Positions 26,737 to 35,647 of a stretch of DNA of 64,000 bases are shown in pieces; within the stretch, counting starts at the first letter, position 1; each line of letters starts with the position of its first letter. Location of the stretch: the NCBI GenBank assembly GCA_033344775.1, contig JAWPMT010000004.1:1488001-1552000 (forward strand), given 5' to 3'. A program made the position numbers and the translations under genes. The notes beneath the pieces were generated by a model. The model saw only the letters and a program-made list of their open reading frames with translations. It ran no database searches and was not told the DNA's origin. Source of the stretch: Cytophagales bacterium. Lineage in GTDB: Bacteria > Bacteroidota > Bacteroidia > Cytophagales > Cyclobacteriaceae.

Positions 26737-27147
26737 TCACTTCCTCACCTTCGTGTAAGACTTATTGATGATCTTCCAGCCTTCTTCGAGTTTCAGTAAT
26801 AGCAGGTAGTCTGTGAATCTCCACTGACCAGAAACAATTTCGATCTTTACTTGTGCGGCATTGTTCACAATGTCCATCGAAATGATTTTGCCTTGCCGGT
26901 CATTTTTCTGCCCCTGCTTGAAGTAGCCGATGTATTGTGCAATGGGAATTTTCCGCAAACTACCATCGTCATTCACCGCGAACAAAGCTGCGGTTTCATG
27001 GAAGGCCCTTCTGATCTGTGCAATTTCTCCATTGGCCGTTCCATCAATGTAATCCATGGCTGTGGCCCGGACCGCCGCTTCTTCTGATTGGGCGTAAGCA
27101 CTAATTGCAAAAACGGAAACAAGTAGGATAAATACGATTCTTTTCAT
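26737..27147 (-). CDS. Exported NTF2-like (lumazine-binding-type) protein
   Basis: A 136-residue protein with a clear Sec signal (ends ISAYAQS). The rest matches the exported NTF2-like group often labelled putative lumazine-binding: AMDYIDGTANGEIAQIRRAF, FHETAALFAV, then paired strands VKIEIVSGQWRFTDYLLLLK and a final EGWKIINKSYTK. It probably binds a small ligand; no enzymatic residues are assignable. It stands alone, 87 bp upstream of the end of an AraC gene on the same strand. Confidence 0.75.
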   Translation of the reverse strand: MKRIVFILLVSVFAISAYAQSEEAAVRATAMDYIDGTANGEIAQIRRAFHETAALFAVNDDGSLRKIPIAQYIGYFKQGQKNDRQGKIISMDIVNNAAQVKIEIVSGQWRFTDYLLLLKLEEGWKIINKSYTKVRK

Positions 27148-27233
27148 GATAACTTATTTTGAGTTTTATCAATCTCAAAAATGTCCTTATCTATAAAAAA
27201 AAGGCTTTTGACTTATAATCTCGTGGTTCGGAT

Positions 27234-28244
27234 TTATAAATCTGAAGGAACCGGAACCTGTTTACGGAAGGCTGCTGGAGTCATTCCGGTCACATTTTTG
27301 AACGCAGTGTGAAAGGTACTCGTCGCATTGAAACCGCATTCATAAGCAATGGCTTCCACAGTAAGGTGATGGTCTTTGTGCAACATTTCTTTGGCCGCAC
27401 CTATCCTCACTTCATTGATGAGGTGCGAAAAGTTCTTTCCTAAATGATCATTGATGAACAACGAAAACTGATGGGGTGTCAACCCGATCTCTTTGGCCAA
27501 ATTAGGCATGGTCAGGTTAGCATCTTTGTACCTCCCATCGTTGGTTAAAGTCGCTTCGATCTTTGTCTTGTATCCAGTAATCTCACGGTCACTCCAATTC
27601 GATTTCGCCTTTGATTTGGTGGTGTCCGTTGCCTTACCTCGGGCAAAAAGGATCCAGACCAGTAGATAAACTAAAAACGTAAAGGTGATCGCGCCGGCCA
27701 GGTAGGAGGTGAACGAAGATGTCATGTAGGTCAGCCAAATGAAAGTAACTCCCAGGGTCACACCCAGCGTCCAGTTTTGATTTGGGAATGATTCTTTTTT
27801 AACATAGCGCTTTCTCAACACCAAACCTGTAGCAGTGAGTGAAAAAATGCCCCAGTACACGTAGATCCCTCGTAGGATATAATTGCTCCAAAGCGGCTTA
27901 TTCTCCCAATAGGATTCTACGAAAAACGCATAGCTCATCAAGAAAAGGATGGGAATTAAAGTAAATAGGCTCCTGTAATCGAAACGCTTATTTCCTGACA
28001 GTTGAGATCGAACGAAGAAAAAGCTAAACGGACCTATGGCCACACAAGCCATCAGACCAATCATGATGTAAGCTTCATCTAAACCACGATTGAAATAGTA
28101 AAAGACGGACTTCCCTATTCTCAATACCAGGGCCAGCAACATCAACCCTAAATAGATATTTTGATAGCCTTGTTTACTCTTCCCCCACAAAAAGTAAAAA
28201 GTCAGGAATAGTCCGTTGAAGACACCCAACAGACTGATGATCAT
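27234..28244 (-). CDS. AraC-family regulator with membrane N-terminus
   Basis: A 336-residue regulator: about seven hydrophobic segments in residues 1-210, a charged linker (RGKATDTTKSKAKSNW), then an AraC double helix-turn-helix (LTMPNLAKEIGLTPHQFSLF; VEAIAYECGFNATSTFHTAF; TGMTPAAFRKQV). ATG 28244 is used; a TTG one codon upstream is in frame. It has the same architecture as the proteins at 22158, 39950 and 50753. Its target may be the NTF2-like gene immediately downstream (inference). Confidence 0.85.
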   Translation of the reverse strand: MIISLLGVFNGLFLTFYFLWGKSKQGYQNIYLGLMLLALVLRIGKSVFYYFNRGLDEAYIMIGLMACVAIGPFSFFFVRSQLSGNKRFDYRSLFTLIPILFLMSYAFFVESYWENKPLWSNYILRGIYVYWGIFSLTATGLVLRKRYVKKESFPNQNWTLGVTLGVTFIWLTYMTSSFTSYLAGAITFTFLVYLLVWILFARGKATDTTKSKAKSNWSDREITGYKTKIEATLTNDGRYKDANLTMPNLAKEIGLTPHQFSLFINDHLGKNFSHLINEVRIGAAKEMLHKDHHLTVEAIAYECGFNATSTFHTAFKNVTGMTPAAFRKQVPVPSDL

Positions 28245-28373
28245 CAATATTTCTCTGGAAACGCTGATAGTTTTTTATTTCAAATATCACATTCCTTAAC
28301 GTAATTGGTCTCACTTTGGCTACCAAAAATCAACTACTCCCAGAATTTGAACCTATTAAACGATCTAACCAAT

Positions 28374-28400
28374 AAAAAAACCGGACGTTAGCCCGGTTTT
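28374..28400 (-). terminator. Intrinsic terminator of the alpha-amylase gene
   Basis: AAAACCGG (28377-28384) pairs with CCGGTTTT (28393-28400) around an 8-base loop. On the minus strand the stem is followed by seven T residues (28374-28380 read in reverse). It lies 21 bp after the stop of the amylase gene and faces it correctly. Confidence 0.85.
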
Positions 28401-28421
28401 CATTTCATTAAAAATGTGCAA

Positions 28422-29855
28422 TCAAATATTCGGTGACCAAACACTGTAGCTATTGGGAGGGCATTGGATTTTTACCCAGCCACCCCCTTGAGTGGTTGGA
28501 TACCATCCGGAGTGCCCGGTAAAGTCCTTGATCTGCGTACTGTTCCAATTGGTAGGAACCCATCTTTCCAACCAATTGCTGGAATTGTTGATGTAGACGA
28601 TCAGGCCAGGATTGCCATTGTAGCCATTTCTACGGGCAATGTACTCCTCATTATCCACGTGTAAGATCGTCGTGTTTCCGGTTGCTTTATTGTTATGGAT
28701 CCAGATCAGGTTATTCAACCGCTCCTTGTTCAGCCATTCTTCATAATCGCGGTAGAATATCGTTGGATAACCTTCGTGCGTCAGGATGTAGGCATAGGCC
28801 AGCATCTTGTTCCAGATCTCATCGGTATCATGATTGGCCACAAAAGTCACTGCTTTGTAAGGATTGCGTTTCCACATCATGTCATCATTCAGGACATTGA
28901 GGTTATTCCCATCAAAGGCATCATTCATTTTGTAATAGGCAGCAAAATCGAAAACCGAGCTGTTGGCCTGATTGGCCCACCAGTTCAGGTAATCCACATT
29001 GGAATCCCACAACTCACCGACGGAGAAGCCACCGACTTGATTGTTCCAGGTAGACACTACCCAAGGCTCAAACCCTTTGACATAATCGAATCTCCATCCA
29101 TCGAAACCCATGGTATTCTTGTAATACTTCGCTACGCCATCTGAACGATTCCAGAGCCAGTCCTGCACATTAGGCACCACGTGACTCAGATCAGGAAATC
29201 CACCAAAGACCCCTAAATCATTATTAGCATATCCATTAGGGTGAAAATCATGCTGACTTCTAGGGAATTTACCAGAGGATATCGCCGTATAATCCGTCCA
29301 GGTATTGGTACCTGTATATTGATTGGCCTCCAGTTGACCACCACTGTTGTGGTTGAGAATAATGTCCGCATACACTTCCATGTTTTGAGCATGTGCTGCA
29401 CTGATGAACGTTTCCAATTCCGTACGAGAACCGAAGCGAGTTTCTACAGTACCATTCTGATTGTAGTCTCCAAAATCAAAATAGTCGGTGGGGTCATAAC
29501 CCATGGAAAATGCGCCACCTTGCGCCTTGGAAACGGGAGGCAACCAAACGGACTGAATGCCCGCATTGGACCAGTCAACGACCTTGGTCGTAAGGGTATC
29601 CCACCATGTACCACCTGCCGGAACATCCCAATAGAAACCTTGCATCATTACACCGCCACCTGGGCCACCTACAAATATGCCAGACTCAGCTCCATTTGTA
29701 TTTTGTGTACTGAAGGGTCGGCCGTCATGGGTTGTGACCTGGACCGGTTCCATTTCTCCTGGAGTAGCATCTAACTCCGAAACGAGGTGCTCTTCCGAGC
29801 AGGCAAAAAAGATAAGGGCAAGTGAACAACTCGCCAAAAAATTCAATTTTCTCAT
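28422..29855 (-). CDS. Lipoprotein alpha-amylase, GH13_7-like
   Basis: A 477-residue endo-alpha-1,4-glucanase with a lipobox (IFFAC, C19) and a short linker, probably displayed on the outer membrane. The GH13 barrel has all catalytic residues: nucleophile D257 (GWRFDYVKGF), acid/base E281 (SVGELWDSN) and D343 (FVANHDTD). From memory, MQGFYWDVPAGGTWWDT, SMGYDPTDYFDFG and FYRDYEEWLNKERLNNLIW correspond block by block to Pyrococcus/Thermococcus amylases of subfamily GH13_7. The adjacent cysteine pair those enzymes have after DFHPN is absent here (GYANND). A palindrome sits 41 bp upstream and a terminator follows. No Sus genes adjoin. Confidence 0.92.
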   Translation of the reverse strand: MRKLNFLASCSLALIFFACSEEHLVSELDATPGEMEPVQVTTHDGRPFSTQNTNGAESGIFVGGPGGGVMMQGFYWDVPAGGTWWDTLTTKVVDWSNAGIQSVWLPPVSKAQGGAFSMGYDPTDYFDFGDYNQNGTVETRFGSRTELETFISAAHAQNMEVYADIILNHNSGGQLEANQYTGTNTWTDYTAISSGKFPRSQHDFHPNGYANNDLGVFGGFPDLSHVVPNVQDWLWNRSDGVAKYYKNTMGFDGWRFDYVKGFEPWVVSTWNNQVGGFSVGELWDSNVDYLNWWANQANSSVFDFAAYYKMNDAFDGNNLNVLNDDMMWKRNPYKAVTFVANHDTDEIWNKMLAYAYILTHEGYPTIFYRDYEEWLNKERLNNLIWIHNNKATGNTTILHVDNEEYIARRNGYNGNPGLIVYINNSSNWLERWVPTNWNSTQIKDFTGHSGWYPTTQGGGWVKIQCPPNSYSVWSPNI

Positions 29856-29896
29856 GTTGGTTCATTTTAGGTTTTTTAAAATTTACCAACAATAGT

Positions 29897-29911
29897 TTGT
29901 GATAATCACAA
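29897..29911. promoter_or_regulatory. Perfect palindrome upstream of the alpha-amylase gene
   Basis: TTGTGAT-A-ATCACAA is a perfect 15-bp inverted repeat, 41 nt before the amylase ATG at 29855. The size and symmetry fit a dimeric repressor or activator such as a LacI- or GntR-type protein. TGTGA/TCACA resembles CRP half-sites, but the spacing (3 instead of 6) does not. The cognate regulator is not in this window. Confidence 0.5.
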
Positions 29912-30021
29912 CAGCGACCAGTTAATTCACTATTAAAATGCAATAATTACAATATAGCATACCCGGAATCGTTTCCGACTTGCGAGATTTTCAATGGAAA
30001 AAATGGAGCTTTTACGGCGCG

Positions 30022-30771
30022 TTATTGACCCAGCCAGGTCTTAAAATCATTGATCCTATAACGGCTAATGGTGACATTTCCAGCCGGTGGATCCAGAAGA
30101 ATAGGAAAGCTTCCGTAATCAGTCTCAAAACTCCGGATACTTTTTGCTGCAACCAAAAATTGCCGATTGATTCGAAAGAAATCACGGTCCGGCACAGTCG
30201 CTTCGAGATGATCAAGTGACGATTCGATCAAATGCTTTTTCCCTTCGAATGTTTTGGCATAAACGGCCGTATGTTCTTTAAAAAAGTACGCAATCTCCTC
30301 CATCTGTACATAAGTGAATTTGTGGCCTGTTTTGGTCAAAAACCTTCGCTGAGTCTGTTCTTTTTCTCCAAAATACTTAAGGAGCGTTCCGAGGCCAGCG
30401 ACTTCTTCTTTATGCTTGCGAAGCATCGCTAGTTTATTCAGGGCCGCTTTGAGGTCTTCGTGAGAAATGGGCTTCAAAAGGTAGGCAATGCTATTGGCCC
30501 GAAAAGCCTTCAGCGCATATTCATCAAAGGCGGTGCAAAAGATGATTGGAGCCTCAACGTCTACTTTTTCAAGAATCTCAAAGCTACTGCCATCTTTGAG
30601 ATGAATATCCATAAAGACCAGATCTGGCAGGGGCTCAGTTTGGAGCCAATGAATGGCTTCTTTTACCGTTGGGATCGCACCAACAATCTCTGCTTCAGGC
30701 GATGCTACTTCTAAGGCTTTCTTCAATCCCCTCAGGGCCGCTGCCTCGTCTTCTATTATCAGACAATTCAT
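30022..30771 (-). CDS. LytTR-type response regulator
   Basis: A 249-residue response regulator. The receiver domain (1-120) has the acidic pair in IIEDEAA, phosphoacceptor D55 in FMDIHLKDG, T in FCTAFDEYA and the LLKPI lysine. The C-terminal LytTR domain (~140-245) reads GHKFTYVQMEEIAYFFKEHT, then FFRINRQFLVAAKSI. It acts with the histidine kinase encoded just upstream, whose stop overlaps its start by 4 bp. Targets are not evident. Confidence 0.92.
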   Translation of the reverse strand: MNCLIIEDEAAALRGLKKALEVASPEAEIVGAIPTVKEAIHWLQTEPLPDLVFMDIHLKDGSSFEILEKVDVEAPIIFCTAFDEYALKAFRANSIAYLLKPISHEDLKAALNKLAMLRKHKEEVAGLGTLLKYFGEKEQTQRRFLTKTGHKFTYVQMEEIAYFFKEHTAVYAKTFEGKKHLIESSLDHLEATVPDRDFFRINRQFLVAAKSIRSFETDYGSFPILLDPPAGNVTISRYRINDFKTWLGQ

Positions 30772-31799
30772 TTATCGGAAATCAATGGGATGTCCACTCG
30801 GAAGGCTTCATTCTGCGCAGTAATTTCTAAAGAACTTCCTAAAACGGCCTGATATCGGCTGCGAAGATTATTCAATCCAATGCCAGTACCCGATTGATTT
30901 CCATTAGATCTAAGCGGATTGATTACACTCAATTTGTCCCTTTCGATCGCTACCTGCACTTCCAGTGGCTGCTGATCACTAAACTCATTGTGCTTCAATG
31001 CATTTTCTAACAGGATCTGCAAAGTAAGCGGGACCAGTCTTTGGTTAGCAAGCTGGGACTCTTCAGGTAATAATACCTTAAAACTATCTCCATACCGGTG
31101 TTTCATCAACTCCACATAGGCTTCCATAGATTGCATCTCGTCGTAAAGTGACACCAATTCCTGATCTTTCATTTCCAGTACGTATCGGTATACTTTCGAC
31201 AATTGATGTAAGAATTTGACTGCTGTCGCTCTGCTTTCATCAATCAATACGGCAAGGGTATTGAAACAATTGAACAAAAAGTGCGGGCTCAGCTGATTCT
31301 GTAGCACTTCATATTTGGCTTTGATGTTCTCTTTTTCGAGCAATGTCTTCTCGTAAGACTCTTTCTCCCATTTTCCATAGAAATAGAAGCTCTCAGAGAT
31401 TCCATTCAACAAAATCGGAAGCAATAATCCAAGCACCCCATAATCAAAAAGAAATTCTCCTGTTATCTCCATGGGGACAATAACGTGCCAGAAAAAATAG
31501 GAAAACCCAATGGCAGCACCCACTGAATAGCAAGTAGATAGCCCATATTGAACAATAAATCTCTGTAAGAAAGAAGAGGTACTCCCTTGCTTTCGAAGCG
31601 CTTGTGCCACCCAATCATGGCCAAAAACCACTACTGTACCCAACATTAGTCCAAATCCAATTTCCAGTAACAGTAGCCAATTAAAAATATCAGACCAGGT
31701 GATGACTTCCAGAATGAGATATTTCACTTTGTAATAGGAAGGCATAAGCAGACCTACCAGCAGTATGACCAGCAATTGAATCGAACGTCTATTTTTCAT
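30768..31799 (-). CDS. LytS-like membrane sensor histidine kinase
   Basis: A 343-residue kinase. Four membrane segments occupy residues 1-150; no recognisable extracellular sensor domain is present. The His_kinase domain has the phosphoacceptor in QLSPHFLFNCFNTLAVL, followed by an ATPase domain with the N-box LLENALKHN and a G-box GTGIGLNNLRSRY. It phosphorylates the LytTR regulator encoded immediately downstream. ATG 31799 is used; the frame is open to a TTG eight codons upstream. Confidence 0.9.
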   Translation of the reverse strand: MKNRRSIQLLVILLVGLLMPSYYKVKYLILEVITWSDIFNWLLLLEIGFGLMLGTVVVFGHDWVAQALRKQGSTSSFLQRFIVQYGLSTCYSVGAAIGFSYFFWHVIVPMEITGEFLFDYGVLGLLLPILLNGISESFYFYGKWEKESYEKTLLEKENIKAKYEVLQNQLSPHFLFNCFNTLAVLIDESRATAVKFLHQLSKVYRYVLEMKDQELVSLYDEMQSMEAYVELMKHRYGDSFKVLLPEESQLANQRLVPLTLQILLENALKHNEFSDQQPLEVQVAIERDKLSVINPLRSNGNQSGTGIGLNNLRSRYQAVLGSSLEITAQNEAFRVDIPLISDK

Positions 31800-31887
31800 G
31801 ACTTTGATGCATACTTTTACCAATTGAAATACGAAAGATTCCCCTCCATAGATACGAAGGGGAGTTCAATCAACCTAACCGGCCACA

Positions 31888-32634
31888 TTAATTCATATTG
31901 ATGAACGCGGCCTTTCCTTCTATCCAGATGAGGTCGCTCATGGCTTCTCCATAGAGGGCTTCAATTTTGGCGTGATCAGGATCTGATTCCATTTTTGATT
32001 TATTCGAAGCATCATCGATGTACTTTATGGTCACTAAATCCGGCAAGGCAATGTCTCCCCAAACCTGATCTGGAATCAGTATGCGTTCTTTGTTTAACCC
32101 CAGCCGTTGATTGAATCCTTTCGAAGCTTTTTCATAGGCTTTGTAATTTTTACCCTTGTCCTTGAAATAACCAAACTCAATCATGTACAATCGTTGAGAG
32201 GCGTCTCCTGGAAGTAATTCGCCTCCTTTTACCTTGCCACCTATGGCTACCATATTGATGGATTCCGATCGCAGGTGCTCGATCTTCTTGAATGCAGGGT
32301 CGTTTTCGAAATTTTCGTAGGCTTCTTTACTGTAGTAGTATACGATATTGACCATGTCAGGCTTAGAAAGACCTTCCCCTGTTTTTCCGCCATAGAAGCT
32401 CTCCACTGGGGTCAATATCCTTTCTCCGCTTCCCCCATACTTGCCAACGATTGGTCCCATTTTCTGACCGTACTCCTGAAATTTGGCAGGATCCTTTAAC
32501 CAGATCATCACCACCTGATAGTATTTATCATTGACCTTTTCTTCTGAAACGCGGGCCAATGCTACTCCGGCAATCACTATTCCACAAAGAAGAACGAACA
32601 CCCCTTTCAATACACTGTTACTTAACCTTTTCAT
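31888..32634 (-). CDS. Exported protein with duplicated dimeric alpha/beta barrel
   Basis: A 248-residue exported protein (signal ends VALARVS). It contains two similar halves of about 95 residues, each with the pattern of DUF1330/ABM ferredoxin-like domains: YYQVVMIWLKDPAKFQEYGQ ... ILTPVESFYGG ... YSKEAYENFENDPAFKKIEH, then LYMIEFGYFKDKGKNYKAYE ... RILIPDQVWGD ... DASNKSKMESDPDHAKIEAL. The two halves would pair inside one chain to form a barrel. No catalytic role can be assigned. It lies 88 bp downstream of the LytS gene and divergently oriented genes are absent. Confidence 0.7.
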   Translation of the reverse strand: MKRLSNSVLKGVFVLLCGIVIAGVALARVSEEKVNDKYYQVVMIWLKDPAKFQEYGQKMGPIVGKYGGSGERILTPVESFYGGKTGEGLSKPDMVNIVYYYSKEAYENFENDPAFKKIEHLRSESINMVAIGGKVKGGELLPGDASQRLYMIEFGYFKDKGKNYKAYEKASKGFNQRLGLNKERILIPDQVWGDIALPDLVTIKYIDDASNKSKMESDPDHAKIEALYGEAMSDLIWIEGKAAFINMN

Positions 32635-32752
32635 GATTTTTTTGAGGTCAAAGTAGCAACAGTATTCAGCGACAATAGGAAATAGAATTACTCAATAGCA
32701 TCCTCAGAGACCTGAGTAGTGAAATAAGCACCGCGAATAATTTAGGACCAGT

Positions 32753-33097
32753 TTATGGAGCTGGACTCAGGGAATAGAAATAAGCCTGTAGGATACTCCC
32801 GTCATTCAGCGTTACTTCCGTCAGCACACGCAAATATCCTTCTCCTTCGAAATCATCGAGTTCCTGCCAGTGATCAGGCAAGTTATCCGAACTAAATACG
32901 TGCCCCATCACCACATCACCCTCGGGATCGATTACCAATGCGGGATAACCAAGGGTAGCACCCCACCCATCTGGATAGAGCCGGCCTCTGACGTAAGCTT
33001 CTTCGAAAGTCCCACCAATGTTTGTCAACCAATGTTCGTTAGGGCGTCCGGGACCCAGGGTCCCGTAAACGAAAAGTTTGTTGATGAGATCAGGCAT
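32753..33097 (-). CDS. Gamma-glutamylcyclotransferase-like protein
   Basis: A 114-residue GGCT/AIG2-fold protein: the substrate-loop motif LFVYGTLGPGRPNE at residues 8-21, catalytic-type glutamate in ELDDFEGEGYLR (E72-E77 region) and the family's YPALVIDPEGDVVMGHVF. Members release 5-oxoproline from gamma-glutamyl peptides or act in related reactions. ATG 33097 was chosen since it begins just before the conserved YGTL; the frame extends 34 codons further without similarity. It overlaps no neighbour. Confidence 0.85.
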   Translation of the reverse strand: MPDLINKLFVYGTLGPGRPNEHWLTNIGGTFEEAYVRGRLYPDGWGATLGYPALVIDPEGDVVMGHVFSSDNLPDHWQELDDFEGEGYLRVLTEVTLNDGSILQAYFYSLSPAP

Positions 33098-33155
33098 GAA
33101 AATCAAAAATATTCGTGCCGTTAAAAGTAGTCTGGCAGTCGTAAAAAGCGATTGT

Positions 33156-33542
33156 TCAATTTTTGAATTTCCACCGTTGCCTGAATCGGCCCCAGGCAAT
33201 CAACGCACCGCCTAATCCAAAGAGAAAGATCCATACCAAATCGCTAGTACTTGCTCCATGAATGCTTCTGGTAATCAATGCCCCTGCCATGACGATTGCT
33301 ATAATCAGTCCACCATAGGCCGCTGTTCTGGGGATCAGTATAAGAATGGCGCCCAAACATTCCAGAAATCCAATCAAAAACATGAACCATACAGGATAGC
33401 CCCATCGCTCGAATGCACCAGACCAAAACCCATCCGTATCGAATTTGACATAACCTTGACGAATGAATAGCCAGGCGAGATATAAGGATGCGGCCCATAG
33501 CAACACATCCTTGAGAATATTGATGACGTTTAAGTTTTTCAT
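33156..33542 (-). CDS. DoxX-family membrane protein
   Basis: A 128-residue inner-membrane protein with four helices and the DoxX pattern: LYLAWLFIRQGYVKFD at the end of helix 1, W-x-x-x-F-x-x-W before PVWFMFLIGFLECLGAILIL, and RTAAYGGLIIAIVMAGALI. Family members have been linked to redox and thiol stress systems; the substrate is undefined. It is 59 bp downstream of a LytTR regulator gene on the same strand. Confidence 0.8.
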   Translation of the reverse strand: MKNLNVINILKDVLLWAASLYLAWLFIRQGYVKFDTDGFWSGAFERWGYPVWFMFLIGFLECLGAILILIPRTAAYGGLIIAIVMAGALITRSIHGASTSDLVWIFLFGLGGALIAWGRFRQRWKFKN

Positions 33543-33601
33543 GACCTTTTTAGGTCAATAGTAGAAAAGCTATGGGAGGTAAAAGCTCACCTGGGACGAA
33601 T

Positions 33602-34453
33602 TCAGGCTGTTGCGGGACGAGTTGCATCTCCCTGACATATGATGCGGACATTTCCTTGAAAAGAACGACTCGAAGACACATGTAAACCATTTTGTAGTTC
33701 CAGCATGTACTCACCACTCCGCCAGGGAATGACGCGAACCACAGCTTCCGTATTCACGATTCGTGATCGATGAATCTGCATGAATTGTTCTCCCAATTGG
33801 CTACTCACGGACTTCAGTGTTTTGCGAGAGCGGTACCTCTTGGTAGATGTATGGACAATGATGTAATTGCGTGATGACTCGATGCAGAGCAATTCCTTTG
33901 GTGACAGTAAGATGGTGCCTCCGTCTGTATCCAGGGCCAACTTATCAATGGATCTGGCAGAAACTTTCTTTTCGAAATAGGAGAACAAGAACATGATCAG
34001 CCAGTAAACCAGCAATGCTTTAGGTAGCGAAGCCAGTACGACCCAACGGACGTCCCACAACACAGATAAAGGTGCAGCGTCCGTCATCCCAACTGCATGC
34101 TTGATGGCAAAATCGACCCAAATGGCCAGTATTCGGGAGGCAAATGCAAAAAGAACGGAAGTGACCAGGTGTTGGAGCCAAAACTTTGTTGGATTCAGTG
34201 GCCACTGGCGAGAAATCCAATGAATTAATGGCAGACATAAAACCCACAGAAAGAAAGGAATAAAATGATAGAAGGAGATATCGAACACCTGATAAGCAGT
34301 CGGTACGGTCCCTACATGTACCTGAAAGATCACTGAAGAAAGCAGAGAAAGTGCCGCCACCAAAAACAGGATTGCCACTAACTTGAGATATAATTGACGG
34401 TCAATCGTTAGCACCGCTTGAAAAAATGACTTAATTCTTAAGCTTAATATCAT
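33602..34453 (-). CDS. Membrane-anchored LytTR transcription regulator
   Basis: A 283-residue one-component regulator. Four membrane segments (about 20-45, 60-80, 95-112, 140-160) precede a C-terminal LytTR DNA-binding domain (~185-275: LLSPKELLCIESSRNYIIVH, QFMQIHRSRIVNTEAVVRV). There is no receiver or kinase domain, so signal sensing is likely in the membrane part. It follows the PD40 gene by 21 bp and precedes the DoxX gene by 59 bp, suggesting a PD40-LytTR-DoxX transcript. Confidence 0.85.
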   Translation of the reverse strand: MILSLRIKSFFQAVLTIDRQLYLKLVAILFLVAALSLLSSVIFQVHVGTVPTAYQVFDISFYHFIPFFLWVLCLPLIHWISRQWPLNPTKFWLQHLVTSVLFAFASRILAIWVDFAIKHAVGMTDAAPLSVLWDVRWVVLASLPKALLVYWLIMFLFSYFEKKVSARSIDKLALDTDGGTILLSPKELLCIESSRNYIIVHTSTKRYRSRKTLKSVSSQLGEQFMQIHRSRIVNTEAVVRVIPWRSGEYMLELQNGLHVSSSRSFQGNVRIICQGDATRPATA

Positions 34454-34474
34454 TACTGGAAGTGAATGCTCTAT

Positions 34475-35644
34475 TTATTCAAGATCACTAAAAACTTCTA
34501 GCTCAGCCAAAGCAATGCGATAAATATCGGAACTACCACGACGGAAACTGTTGAAGTACAAGTAGCCATTCAGTTGATCCACCCAGGCACCGTATTCATA
34601 AGCAAACGAATTCACCAGGGGGCCAAGATTTCGAGGCTGTCTCCAGTTGTCATTCTCCCTTTGACTGATATAAATATCATCCGCACCATAACTATCTGTC
34701 CGATCCGTTGAAGCAAAAAGCAAATAAGATTCATCTGGCGCTATGAATACATCCGCTTCACTTTTATCGGAATTAATTGAATCTCCAAGATTTCGAACTC
34801 GCCAACTACCATCCGATCTTAATTCTGCATGATAGATATCGGATTTTCCCTTTCCTCCTGGCCGATTATAAGAAACAAAATACAGGTCTCCATTACCGGC
34901 TATTGCTGCATGGTAATCTCCCAATGAATCTATGTTCACCGGAGCAGGTAAAGCTGTTGGTTCGCTCCATTGTCCATTAACGCGATCTGATCGCCACAAA
35001 TTCTTCTTGTTGCCAGACCCAAATGGTCGATCAGAAGTAAAGACCATATAAGTTCCGTCAGGCGATAAATAAGGAGCACTATCACGAGCGCTTGTAGAAA
35101 ATCGAATGGCTTTTGGAGTTGCCCACTCCTCTCCAGCCCTTAAACTCAACAGAATGTGCCCTTCTCTTGTATAATACAAACCCTCTGCTTCCGTATCAAA
35201 AACAGGAAATGACTCCTGCCCTTTCGTCGTGATTACTCCAGTGGTAAGTGGTTTCAATTTGGTCAATCGCTGTAAAGCTTCTGGGGCATTTTCGCCTGTT
35301 TTGACGGCTTTGAGTTCACCTCGCAAACCAAAATATTTGAAGGCACCTTGCCAGGCTTGGTTCGCCTTACGGTAAAGTTTTAGGTATCCGTTCCTGTCTC
35401 CCAGATAAAAAACCATGGTATCGGGAGATACATCATCTGATCCAAGTGCGAAAACCCGCTCTCTTTTAGATTGAAAAGTGACCCGTCCAAAATAATCCCC
35501 TGGTTCTCCAGCCACCTCCAACCTTCCGGAAGTTGTATTTTTCCAGCCAAACACTTCCAGTTCATAGCTACCCAATGGCGATTGAGCTAACACGGGCATA
35601 TGAATCAACCAAAAGAAAAGGATCAAAGAACCCAGCCCCTTCAT
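34475..35644 (-). CDS. Exported PD40 beta-propeller protein
   Basis: A 389-residue exported protein (signal ends PVLAQS). The N-terminal ~130 residues are a strand-rich domain (YELEVFGWKNTTSGRLEVAG); residues ~150-385 hold PD40/WD40-like propeller blades (SARDSAPYLSPDGTYMVFTS; GNGDLYFVSYNRPGGKGKSD; APDESYLLFASTDRTDSYGA; LNGYLYFNSFRRGSSDIYRI). Such proteins bind glycans or partners in the periplasm or on the surface. A LytTR regulator gene follows in the same direction after 21 bp. Confidence 0.82.
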   Translation of the reverse strand: MKGLGSLILFFWLIHMPVLAQSPLGSYELEVFGWKNTTSGRLEVAGEPGDYFGRVTFQSKRERVFALGSDDVSPDTMVFYLGDRNGYLKLYRKANQAWQGAFKYFGLRGELKAVKTGENAPEALQRLTKLKPLTTGVITTKGQESFPVFDTEAEGLYYTREGHILLSLRAGEEWATPKAIRFSTSARDSAPYLSPDGTYMVFTSDRPFGSGNKKNLWRSDRVNGQWSEPTALPAPVNIDSLGDYHAAIAGNGDLYFVSYNRPGGKGKSDIYHAELRSDGSWRVRNLGDSINSDKSEADVFIAPDESYLLFASTDRTDSYGADDIYISQRENDNWRQPRNLGPLVNSFAYEYGAWVDQLNGYLYFNSFRRGSSDIYRIALAELEVFSDLE

Positions 35645-35647
35645 GAA

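Noticed and set aside
29897-29911. A CRP site upstream of the amylase gene
   Set aside because: Half-sites TGTGA/TCACA are separated by 3 instead of 6 bases, so a CRP dimer would not fit.
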